The notes under the pieces were generated by a model. It ran no database searches. It was given only the letters and a program-made list of their open reading frames with translations, and was not told the origin of the DNA. From Yamadazyma tenuis (lineage: Eukaryota > Ascomycota > Pichiomycetes > Serinales > Debaryomycetaceae): a DNA stretch of 64,000 nucleotides. Below, one piece after another: positions 1 through 8,853 of the stretch (position 1 is the first letter of the stretch; each line of letters starts with the position of its first letter). The stretch is from contig NC_089461.1 in assembly GCF_029203305.1 (NCBI RefSeq), positions 1,302,001 to 1,366,000 of the forward strand. The letters are read 5' to 3'. Position numbers and translations under genes: made by a program.

Positions 1-534
1 ATGGGGATATCAAACATCAATGTGTCCAAAATCGAAGGAGTAATCTTCTGAAAGAATTTAGTATCACCTGGTGGTCTGAATTGGGGAGCGGTTCTATCCT
101 TGAAGAAGTAGGCTCCCGTAGATATGTAGTCCTTCAAGTCGAAAAATTCGGATGGACTTTGCAACAATATAGTATCAGCATCAATTAACATGAATTCCTC
201 AAATGAATTGAACAACGTTGCTAGGAACTTATTGGCAAACCGCTTGAACTTATCCTTGAAGTTGTCGTGAATAGCGTTGTACGTATTGACGAACCACACT
301 TCTTGCTTTGGTAATCCACTGTCTTGTGCAGTGAGGTAGTCGGATGGGAAATGCTTGGAAACTTTGTGGAAGCTTTCTGGTAAGTCCACCATTTTGTTTC
401 TAGCAGCGGCGACTATTTTTGCTTTGGTATCGTCACTGAGCGAGTCATAGAAGACTATTTGGATTGGAAAGTGATTGTTCAATGCTCTTAATAGACGAAT
501 GAGTCTTACTGTATCGTCTACATGTTTGTCTCCG
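1..534 (-). pseudogene. MNN1-family alpha-1,3-mannosyltransferase fragment, broken 5' end
   Basis: The minus strand is open from the window edge to an in-frame stop at 557-555. Its translation has family features of fungal Mnn1-type Golgi mannosyltransferases: IVFYDSLSDDTKAKI, KQEVWFVNTYNAIHDNFKDK, an FNSFEEFMLIDADTIL segment carrying the DxD metal/nucleotide-sugar motif, and STGAYFFKDRTAP. These enzymes add alpha-1,3-mannose to cell-wall glycoproteins in the Golgi. The N-terminal part (cytoplasmic tail, membrane anchor, start codon) is missing. The similarity stops where a telomere-like repeat begins near 533, so the gene is truncated rather than just cut by the window. The 3' end lies outside the window. 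Family call is confident; exact paralogue is unknown. Confidence 0.8.
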
Positions 535-600
535 GTGGGTGTATGGGTCAGAACTTATGGACCCATACACCCACCGAAGTTCTGACCCATACACCCACCG
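533..600. repeat. Telomere-like 24-bp units, head to head
   Basis: One G-rich unit lies at 533-556 on the plus strand (core GGTGTATGGGTC). It is followed by a partial (561-576) and a full (577-600) unit in the opposite orientation. The centre is a perfect inverted repeat with 17-bp arms (533-549 and 560-576) and a 10-base loop. The unit length and core resemble the 23-bp Candida albicans telomere repeat, whose core is GGTGTACGGATG, and both also share AACTTC. That this species uses this unit at its telomeres is inference. Confidence 0.65.
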
Positions 601-2226
601 AAGATGCCGATCTGTCCTCATACGATACAGACAAATATAATCCCGAGGTTTGGTATCTTGTGATACACACCTAAAAAAGAAATATTTGACCCGTCTCCAC
701 CATCCAATTCAGCAGCTTTCCGGCAGATTTACAAGATGTCTGGTATTGCTACCGTATTTGGTAGAGACGGGGAAAGAGCACGCTTCTTGAACCACCTCAT
801 GTTGTTGGCCTCCCCCTATCGCCCTATTTCACATCACTATAAAAATCTCAAGACAACTAAAGTGGATGGAGACATAACCTAAATAATATATGAAACGCAG
901 ATTCAAGGTCAGCGTCAAGAACACATTTTCTTTGAAGCTCGGGTTATCAAAAAATTAACATTAATTATGGCCTATTGGCGGCGGAACACATACAAGTCTC
1001 GTTTACCAAAATAACTATTCTCTATCCTACAGTTATCACGTCCCTACTTCGTTATCAAATGTCATATTCGGAGAATGTAGGAGTACCTGCTGACATTTCC
1101 AGTAAAATTTGTATCAAGTTTTGACGTCGGACGACTCTGCTATTCAGTGTTGGCCACATATTTATGATTGCGAAGGAGAATATTGGGGAGCCGCAGAAAC
1201 ACTTAACATTCTAGATAAAATGAACGGGCATGTCTCACCATCTCGAGAAGTCTCCATAAAAAGAGGATCTCTTCGATTATGATGTTCTGTCGTCCAAATT
1301 AATTGAAGTTAATGTATTCTAAGGAATCGTGAGAGACCTTTGTTTCGTGCACCTACCGGATATTGTTGAATACAAGAAGACGCTGTGCGTCTATCGTACT
1401 ACGAGCTTGGATGAACAATACAAATATCTATTTTTTTTTTTGTACATGAAGGGCTATTGTTGTCCACAAAAGTATGGAAAAGGAGGTGAGATAAGAAGCA
1501 CCATTCTATTTATTGGAAGAGGCCAGTATCAACTCAGCTGTAACTACTGCAATGTTTTAAAAGATACCCCTCCCCGCTTTCCCATGTACTACAAACCACT
1601 CAAGACTTTTGACAGCAATCCTGTATCTAATTATGAACAAAGCTTCTATCTTTAGAATTCAGTTAAATTTGAGCGATAGTACAAATCCGATGCCGAAGCT
1701 GGGAAATAATCTTGATGTTACTTCTGTTCGTGTGAGGGTAAAATAGGTATCGAGAATTGGTTTTAACACGTCGCCGTTAGCTGCCAATTGTCCGTGCGTG
1801 TAGCAGATTCTTCCCGGCGAGGGATAATACAGAATCAGTTGGGCTGGTTCACAAGTAAAGAATGCTCCAGTTTGGTTGACTCACAGCTACCATTTAAGTC
1901 GACTGGCCTACATTTGATATATTGGTGACTGCGCCTACTGAGGTTATTTTGGTACAGATGGCATTAGTATATATTTGATATAATACAAATATAACAGAAA
2001 AAGGGAAATTAAAAATGGTAAGTGTCATAGATCAATTCGGTGGGTGTACAGTCCAGAAGGCCAGAATACCAGTACGAGAGAACTTGGACAGAAGAAAAAG
2101 TATATTAATACAGTACCAGATCATGATAAGCGAAAGAACTTGACAAAAAGAAAATATAATAACCAAACATTCATAAACAATCACGTTTCTCATGTGTAAA
2201 TCATATCCAGGTTCCATTGGATTGAT
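601..2226. other. No intact gene; possible coding remnant
   Basis: No ATG-started frame of convincing length is present. A short plus-strand frame at 1106-1282 (ending in SPSREVSIKRGSLRL) and a GTG-started frame at 1329-1655 look like decayed coding sequence, but I recognise neither. The segment lies between the telomere-like units and the 3' end of the adhesin gene and must contain that gene's terminator. No RNA gene was seen. Confidence 0.5.
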
Positions 2227-4686
2227 TCAAAATGAAATCCACAAAAGAGCAGATAACACAGCCAAGAATGTGTATGTGTTCTTTGAACCCATAGCCTCGT
2301 AAGTGGAGACCTCTTGTGGTGAAGTATTAGAGCCATTAGCTGCCGAAGCCACATCAGACCCACTTTCTTCAGCACCAGTTGGAGCAACGGTGTCAGCGGG
2401 GTTAGCAGTCACGGCAGCAGCGACAGTGAATGTGGTGTAGGTTGTGACTGTAGCATCTCCAGCAGCATTTGTGCATGGCTCGGTGACCACGACAGTGGAG
2501 ACTAGTGAATGTGGAATGTTGCAGACAACGGTCTTTTTACCATCATCACCAGTTGTCGTGGTAGTGGAAGGCTTCTTGCAAGTACATGGCAAAATGATGG
2601 TGGTGACATCTTTTTCGGTAACAACTGGTTCAGGAGTTTCAACAACTACCGTTGGTTTACCATCGGTACCAGTTGTGGTGTAAGTTGAGGTAGTAGACCC
2701 CGTCCATGGAGTAGTTATATGTGCTACTGGAGTCTCAACAACCACAGTTGGCTTACCATCAGTTCCAGTTGTGGTGTAGGTGGAAGTGAATGAACCAGTC
2801 CATGGGGTAGTTATATGTGCTACTGGAGTCTCAACAACCACAGTTGGCTTACCATCAGTTCCGGTTGTGGTGTAAGTTGAGGTAGTAGACCCCGTCCATG
2901 GAATAGTTATATGTGCTACTGGAGTCTCAACAACCACAGTTGGCTTACCATCAGTTCCGGTTGTGGTGTAAGTTGAGGTAGTAGACCCCGTCCATGGAAT
3001 AGTTATATGTGCTACTGGAGTCTCAACAACCACAGTTGGCTTACCATCAGTTCCGGTTGTGGTGTAAGTTGAGGTAGTTGACCCAGTCCATGGAGTAGTA
3101 GCAGTAACGACACTGGGAGATGTTACGAACGAAGAAGGAATACTGGGAGATGGTACTGGCGTAGATGGAACACTAGAAGATGGTACTAATGTAGATGAAG
3201 TGCTTGAGGATGAAGCTGGTGTAGAAGGAACACCTGGAGATGAAACTGATGTAGAAGGAGAAGCAATACTCGAAGATGTACCTGTGGATGGAGGAGTACT
3301 TGAGGATGATATCGGAGTACTTGAATTCAACCAATGAAACGACAGGATTTGAGTACTGGAAGTTTGACTCGATGAAGTAGGACTCGATGAAGTAGGACTC
3401 GATGAAGTTTGACTCGATGAAGTAGGACTCGATGAAGTAGGACTCGATGAAGTTTGACTCGATGAAGTTTGACTCGATGAAGTAGGACTTGATGAAGTAG
3501 GACTCGATGAAGTAGGACTTGATGAAGTAGGACTCGATGAAGTAGGACTCGATGAAGTAGGACTCGATGAAGTAGGACTCGATGAAGTAGGACTCGATGA
3601 AGTAGGACTCGATGAAGTAGGACTCGATGAAGTAGGACTCGATGAAGTAGGACTCGATGAAGTAGGACTCGATGAAGTAGGACTTGTCTCAACTACAACA
3701 ATCACTGGGTCACTTGGGTTTGAAGGAGTTGAAGTAAAGGTTGTGTCAATAGTTCCGCGACTAGTAGTGGTGGTAGTAGATTCTGGAGTCTTCTTGATAA
3801 CAGTGACTGGATCACTTGGGTTAGAAGGATAGATTGTTGTCTCAGTTGTACCAGAGCCAGTCCATGGTTCAGTAGTGGTCGTTGTGGATTCTGGTACCTC
3901 CTTGGTGACAGTAACATCACCATCTGAGCCTGTTACTGTAAAATATTCAGTATCTGTACCAGTCCATATAACGGTAGTAGTCGTGATAATTGGACATGCT
4001 GAGTTGTCGGTTAAATTAAAGTCATAGAAAGGGAAGTCGGAGGTGAGGTCTGTACCATCGGGTAACACCATAGAGATATTGAAAACTCCATCCCCAGAAT
4101 AGCCGTTGTAAAAAACGATCTTGATAGGATAGTAGTAGCCAGCCTTGAGATCATACAGCTCAGACTCAGTTCCTGTGTCGGCGGCCACCCCTGAATTAGA
4201 GCTGACAAGCCAATTGTCGTCCGCTTTATTATAAGCAACACTATCATTACTACAACAAGCAGACATAGCATTACCGTCACCAACTGTCAACACACCAACA
4301 TTGTTAAAGAATGCCAGAATGGTATAAGTTCCTGATTCAGAAGCATATATGTAACCGGTAAGTCTGACTCCAATTGCTTTTGTGTTAGCTATCGGACAGC
4401 TATATATTGTTGCAGCTCCACCTATAATGTCCAGGGAATAGTAAAAGTTAGGATCAGATCCCGTATTACCAGTACAAACAACTGAGTATTGGTCCATTGT
4501 TTGAAGAAACGATTCTAATTTAGAAGGGTTCAATGGAGTATCCACTTCCAGTGAGCTGACACTGAAGAATTCGGCCTTCAAGCCCAGAGTTGCAGTTGCA
4601 TCAGGATCACATCCCCCAACTTCAATGCCGGCGACAAATATGTATGGCAAGATAGCCAAACCACTCAATAAGCTTGTGAGTTTCAT
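2227..4686 (-). CDS. PA14/GLEYA-type GPI-anchored cell-wall adhesin
   Basis: Predicted 819-residue flocculin-like adhesin. Order: signal peptide (about 1-19), a PA14/GLEYA-type lectin domain (about 30-225, many cysteines, with TYTILAFFNN and AGYYYPIKIVFYNG strands), two diverged WTGS/T units, about 22 tandem PTSSS/QTSSS pentapeptides, a Ser/Thr/Pro stalk, five near-identical 32-residue units containing TTPWTGSTTSTYTTTGTDGK, a Cys block (LPCTCKKP, VTEPCTN), and a hydrophobic C-terminus (TFLAVLSALLWISF) typical of GPI anchoring. Such proteins display an N-terminal ligand domain above the cell wall on a glycosylated stalk and mediate cell-cell or surface adhesion. The ATG at 4686 is followed directly by the signal peptide. 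A TATATA lies about 40 bases upstream. Relatives in pieces lie at 6.7-7.5 kb and 12.0-12.7 kb. The ligand is unknown. Confidence 0.9.
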   Translation of the reverse strand: MKLTSLLSGLAILPYIFVAGIEVGGCDPDATATLGLKAEFFSVSSLEVDTPLNPSKLESFLQTMDQYSVVCTGNTGSDPNFYYSLDIIGGAATIYSCPIANTKAIGVRLTGYIYASESGTYTILAFFNNVGVLTVGDGNAMSACCSNDSVAYNKADDNWLVSSNSGVAADTGTESELYDLKAGYYYPIKIVFYNGYSGDGVFNISMVLPDGTDLTSDFPFYDFNLTDNSACPIITTTTVIWTGTDTEYFTVTGSDGDVTVTKEVPESTTTTTEPWTGSGTTETTIYPSNPSDPVTVIKKTPESTTTTTSRGTIDTTFTSTPSNPSDPVIVVVETSPTSSSPTSSSPTSSSPTSSSPTSSSPTSSSPTSSSPTSSSPTSSSPTSSSPTSSSPTSSSPTSSSPTSSSQTSSSQTSSSPTSSSPTSSSQTSSSPTSSSPTSSSQTSSTQILSFHWLNSSTPISSSSTPPSTGTSSSIASPSTSVSSPGVPSTPASSSSTSSTLVPSSSVPSTPVPSPSIPSSFVTSPSVVTATTPWTGSTTSTYTTTGTDGKPTVVVETPVAHITIPWTGSTTSTYTTTGTDGKPTVVVETPVAHITIPWTGSTTSTYTTTGTDGKPTVVVETPVAHITTPWTGSFTSTYTTTGTDGKPTVVVETPVAHITTPWTGSTTSTYTTTGTDGKPTVVVETPEPVVTEKDVTTIILPCTCKKPSTTTTTGDDGKKTVVCNIPHSLVSTVVVTEPCTNAAGDATVTTYTTFTVAAAVTANPADTVAPTGAEESGSDVASAANGSNTSPQEVSTYEAMGSKNTYTFLAVLSALLWISF
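2627..3103 (-). repeat. Five 96-bp in-frame repeats of the adhesin
   Basis: Each unit encodes 32 residues (PWTGSTTSTYTTTGTDGK followed by PTVVVETPVAHI or a variant). The units are almost identical at DNA level, differing mainly by synonymous or single substitutions, which implies recent copying or gene conversion. Similar WTGS repeats occur in many yeast flocculins and Als/Hyr-type wall proteins. Confidence 0.85.
3360..3684 (-). repeat. 15-bp minisatellite coding (P/Q)TSSS
   Basis: About 22 tandem copies of a 15-bp unit, actcgatgaagtagg on the plus strand, encode PTSSS with a few QTSSS variants on the minus strand. Only single-base variants (ggact/ttgact, ctc/ctt) separate copies. Unit length is a multiple of three, so copy-number change keeps the frame and alters stalk length. 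Such tracts are usually length-polymorphic. Confidence 0.9.
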
Positions 4687-5374
4687 TGGAGAAATTGAGT
4701 GCCATTATAAGGGTAATTTGTTGAATATATACTCACATGCTGACAAAGGGAATTACTAGAGATGGAAAGCCCTCAGTTTACCTCTAGATTGTACAGCCCC
4801 TGAGTCATAGTATTCTCAAAAGAGAACTCGAATCAAAAAGTACAATGACGAACCATCTCCATAAGGTTCATACTTCTACTTTTGGAGACGTGCTCGATAA
4901 AAGATATAACTTTAATATTGCGGTGAAAAGACGTCACCTTTCAAAAGGTAGAGACTTTTACCTATAGGAGACGACGTTTACTGCAAAGAGCCATTTGCTT
5001 TTCTCCTTATTGGGTGCCAAGCCAAAAATGACCATCGGTTTGAAATTCGAGATGAAGGGGGGAATTATAGTTGACGCAGTATGCAGCGTTATTAGACCGA
5101 ATTGTCAGACCAAATTGTCCGTCCTTTGTTCCCTAGTGATACACAATCAAAAAAGGAATTGAATTATGCAGAAATATTTGGGATTTGCCTTTTTCTTACT
5201 TAAGGTATTTATTAACTGGGAAGGATGATATTTAAATACTACAGAGCCCCGGAATACAACCCAAAACATCTATAAGTTTCCGCTGGAGGCACGGGGACTA
5301 ACCGATAACCAGCTAACTGAGCCTTTTTGGCAATTAGACAATGAAAATTGTGGACAGCCCAAAGATCGTCATCA
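4687..5374. promoter_or_regulatory. Upstream region of the adhesin gene
   Basis: A 688-bp non-coding stretch lies between the adhesin start and the duplicated unit. It holds a TATATA-like box near 4722-4730 for the minus-strand gene. No tRNA, ORF or clear operator was recognised. Adhesin promoters in yeasts are often long and heavily regulated, but nothing in the sequence identifies a factor. Confidence 0.4.
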
Positions 5375-6720
5375 TATGATAATTGCAAGCGGAACTAAGA
5401 TGACTTGCAGCCTTCTGCTGGCCAAGAAAACTTCCTGCATATAAAGATCAATTTTTTTGGGGAATTGGTTGAGCTGGTTTTGAATTCTAATCTGCCTACA
5501 TGCATGTACCAAGAACTGCTCGAGCGCTTAAATGGGTAATATTATGTTGTTCAAGTGACATCATTCGTTGTATCTACGTATCTATTTATATCAGTTTCGT
5601 AACTCAAGTGAGATGACATATATGATCACGTTACTTTCGTGTCTGGTGAAAGTGAAACTAGAAGCCCCCCAGGTGGTCCAGTCAAAGTTACTGATATTGA
5701 ACTAAGCCTGTCCTTCCACCCGAGTCAAATAGAGTATAATTCTCAGATTCTGCTAATTGAAGAGAAAGTTCTTAGAGGGTTACAAATTGCTTTTAATGTT
5801 CGTAAACTCTCACAACCAGAAACGGGTTACACATGCACATATTCGGTATTCTGCGCATATGTGATTTTTATAGAGCAATTTCCAAGGCGTATGATTCCGA
5901 AACAGGTTCGTCCCCCCCTGCCTTACTTGTGTGCAGTCAGACCTATCTTCGGACAAGAACTATCTCTGGCTTCCGCATGGATTTTTACTAATCGCACATA
6001 TTTGTCATATCTAAAGAGGTTTTCCAATTAAAAAATTCTAGGCATACGCAAGATAAATATGTATATGTCTTATGATTTCCTAGTTTACCGCATCTAGAGG
6101 TAGTCGTGTAAGGAGAGATGGATTTCATCTTTTTGTGTTCTAGTTCGAACCCCTTCAAGTTGTTTCGCTCCTATCTAACACTGCTTTTTTGGTGTACTCA
6201 CTATCTAATGTGTTCCAGTTGAGTTGCTGGCATTGTTGAGATATGTAGTCAAAGCCGAACAAGAGGTACCATCCATAGGAAAGAGGGAACGGCTAAAAAT
6301 TACTTTCTTTTGGATAAGGCATCTCCACCTCCATATTCAGTAAACCGAGAAAGCATAGGACACACATAATTGCATCCTGTATATGCCTAAGAACAATGCT
6401 TGAAATCTCTGGCATTGTAACAAATCTAAGCATGTAACAAACTGAGAGTCGAATCTGACGGGAAACGTGCGTGTCCGAAATATATTCCTGCCTACACCCA
6501 GGGAAGGTTGGTGACAAATGTGTCCAGTACTCGAATTGTGCCCAGTACTGGGCCGAGTACTGTTTCGATAGCTCAGACTTTCCTTCCCAAAGTCATTTTG
6601 AATATGTTGTTTATGCTGGCGTTAAGTTATCGACTCTTCATAAAACGATAACAGTAAGAGGAGTCATCTTTTACATCAGTGTCAGAGTCACTATGTACCG
6701 AAACCTATCCGAGCCATTAC
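5375..6720. other. No recognised gene (copy 1 left part)
   Basis: The only long plus-strand frame runs from about 5612 to 6031. It has no ATG start (GTG at 5639) and matches no family I know. It may be a remnant. The frame at 6471-6866 overlaps the adhesin pseudogene and is a shadow. No RNA gene or terminal repeat was seen at the 5375 boundary. Confidence 0.45.
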
Positions 6721-7455
6721 TTTTAGCACCAGTTGGGATTAGTGAATGTGGTATATGTTGTGACAGTAGCATCCCCAGTAGAATTTGTACATGGTTCGGT
6801 GGCCCACAATCGAAACTCTTCAATGTGGTATGTGACAGACAACGGTCGTTTTACCATCATCACTAGTTGTTGTGGTAGTGGAAGGCACCTTGCAGGTACA
6901 TGGCAAGGTGATGGTGGTGACATATATTTCCGTGACAACAGGTCCTGTGGTAGGCGTTATAGAACCAGTCCAATAAGTGGTGATGGTGAGGACACTTGTA
7001 GAAGGTGCTGGGATAGAGGGTGCTAGACTTAAAGGAGAAGCAACACTGGAAGGTGCCCCTGTTGAAGACGGAGTGTTGGAAGATGAAATTGAAGTATTTG
7101 AATTCAACCAGAAAGACAGGCTTGACGAGGTAGTGCTACCAGGTGGTGTAGTGGATGAAATAATGGTGGTCGTAGTTCTTAGTATATCCTTAGTGATAGT
7201 TGCATCCCTCTGAACCTGTTACCGTAAAATATTCAGCAACTATTCCGGTCCATATAATGATGGTGGTAGTTAAAAAAGGACATAATATGCCATCAGCGGT
7301 TGAGCTATACTAGTCAATATCGTCTGTTGGTTCGTTTCATCTGGGTAAGCAACAAATATTGTCAAATTGCAGTTGTCAAAACATCAAGGTCATAATGAAA
7401 CATGTTTCTTTTGTAGCTTGCCGGGGTATCTTTAAAGAATGCTTGAAATACTATT
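6721..7455 (-). pseudogene. Adhesin pseudogene (copy 1)
   Basis: Minus-strand pieces match the intact adhesin at 2227-4686 in order. They are a PA14 fragment (IIVFQAFFKD at about 7420-7450), the linker before the stalk, a LNSNTSISSSNTPSSTG stretch matching LNSSTPISSSSTPPSTG, one WTGS unit, the Cys block LPCTCKVP, and TEPCTNSTGDATVTTYTTF. The pieces lie in different frames with stop codons between them. The PTSSS minisatellite and four of five 96-bp units are absent, as are the signal peptide and GPI tail. It is a decayed, internally deleted paralogue and is not expected to make a surface protein. Confidence 0.8.
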
Positions 7456-8428
7456 ATGATATATGAACAGGTATATTCTCTTTTACCAGGACCCCTAAAC
7501 TATTCCTATTTCTTCGGCTATTGCATCTCTACTCCCTTATCAGTCTTCAGCTTCGATAGGCTGGTTAAATTTTCTACTGACGCGTGCGCACACCGATATT
7601 GCTTGCTTGGTTTCTTGACCCTACGTGTTTGTAGCCAATCGCGCGTGGATTTACTGGTCATGGTTCGTAAATTGTATATCCTATTGTGATGATTGGATTA
7701 ATATATTTCATGATGTTGATGTAGATCATTCTAAGAGACAAACATTGAATTCTTTTTTAGAAACTTAATTAGCATCTGACCCATTCGCAAAATGCGAAAA
7801 GGATAAATCCGGTAGCTACGGTACCGGGTTTTTTAAATGAACAATGCATAAAATCGTTCAGGCGTTTCATTTTTCAGGCTCTAAGTTGCAGCTTATTTTC
7901 ATTAAACATTGAATTAATGAGGTTACTGGAAATACTATTTTAGAAATTATTCATACGATCCCCAGATTATCATGCACATGAATGTGCCTCTCTCGGAAAA
8001 AACCAAAAAACAAACAGGTAAACACTGGTGATTGGGAACACCGGGTATGTACATGTATTATATAATCAACTGGCAACTAATTGCAGACGCACCTCCGCGC
8101 CTTAAATTTTGCATTGTCTATTAAAAAACCAGATTGAGTGGGATGTGCACGCTGTCCTTCTCTTACTTATGAGAATCACAAGATCTATACTTCAAAAGTA
8201 GTCTTATTCTTTGTGAAGCAACAAAACGGTGGTGTGTTCGATTGTCTTCATGTTTGGAAAATTTGCAACCTAAATAATTGCCTTTTCCTGAAACAGTGCA
8301 GTTCTAGTATGTTTTTTTTTTCGTACCCCCTTTGTTGTCTCTAAACGATTATTGCCAGTGTACTGCACAGATATCTTAACTCAGGATTCGCAGTAAGAAT
8401 AGTTAGTTCAAGCTTCCTGTACCGCTTA
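7456..8428. other. Spacer between adhesin pseudogene and transposon (copy 1)
   Basis: No supported gene. Small frames at 7456-7689 and 8138-8344 lack homology and look accidental. The last bases (to ACCGCTTA at 8428) were probably the leader/promoter of the ORF now at 15958 before the transposon entered at the TA 8429-8430. A short GC-rich dyad, GGTAGCTACGGTACC, lies near 7812. Confidence 0.4.
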
Positions 8429-8430
8429 TA

Positions 8431-8476
8431 CAGTGTTTCCAGGATGAATAACACACCTCCAATATCCGAATGTCGC
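8431..8476 (+). repeat. Left terminal inverted repeat (copy 1)
   Basis: 46 bp, beginning CAGTGTTTCCAGGATGAA and ending CCGAATGTCGC. It matches the complement of 10612-10657 without mismatch; the first difference is the 47th base. Confidence 0.95.
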
Positions 8477-8557
8477 AACTCACATATAATTAATAGCGCA
8501 GTTTATGAAGTTGAATAACGTAACCAAACATATTCATTTACGTTTTCTGACTTTTAT

Positions 8558-8835
8558 AATATCGCAATCTGGCTTCTAAATTATCACATTTGTAGTCATA
8601 TGCTGTCGTAACTTGAACCACCGATTTTTCTGATCCAAATATTTTGTATAACGCTCTCTTCACTAATGTTTAACGTACTCTGCTCGATAAAAATGTCGCA
8701 TAGCCCTGTAAATTAATTTCTCGCCCCGTTTACAATCATATCGCACCAGAAGGTTTTCACTATTCGCACCTTAAGTATTATAAAGTGCTGTCTTCAAAAA
8801 TTTGAATATCGTATTAGGGGGTTATAGAATATCGT
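8558..8835 (-). repeat. Left subterminal GCGAYATT motif array (copy 1)
   Basis: AATRTCGC-type octamers occur at 8558-8565, 8692-8699, 8737-8744 (one mismatch), 8805-8812 and 8828-8835 (last base T), plus one inside the TIR at 8469-8476. All point the same way. They resemble transposase-binding subterminal repeats. The last sits 18 bases before the transposase ATG and could also affect its expression. Copy 2 has the same sites 5283 bases on. Confidence 0.65.
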
Positions 8836-8853
8836 CAATTGATCAGTTCAGGA

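Noticed and set aside
1329..1655. 108-codon frame in the left accessory region as a real gene
   Set aside because: GTG start, a poly-Phe run from a T-tract, and no recognisable domain; kept only as a possible remnant.
3327..3692. Antisense frame of repeated VLLHR across the minisatellite
   Set aside because: It is the frame-shifted reading of the 15-bp PTSSS repeat of the adhesin gene. Being a multiple of three, the repeat is open in several frames.
6140..6160. tRNA B-box-like AGTTCGAACCCC
   Set aside because: No A box or acceptor stem within the right distance on either strand.
6471..7213. Overlapping plus-strand frames of 131, 97 and 78 codons (and their copies at 11754-12496)
   Set aside because: They lie opposite the adhesin pseudogene, start mostly with GTG or inside it, and show no family features.
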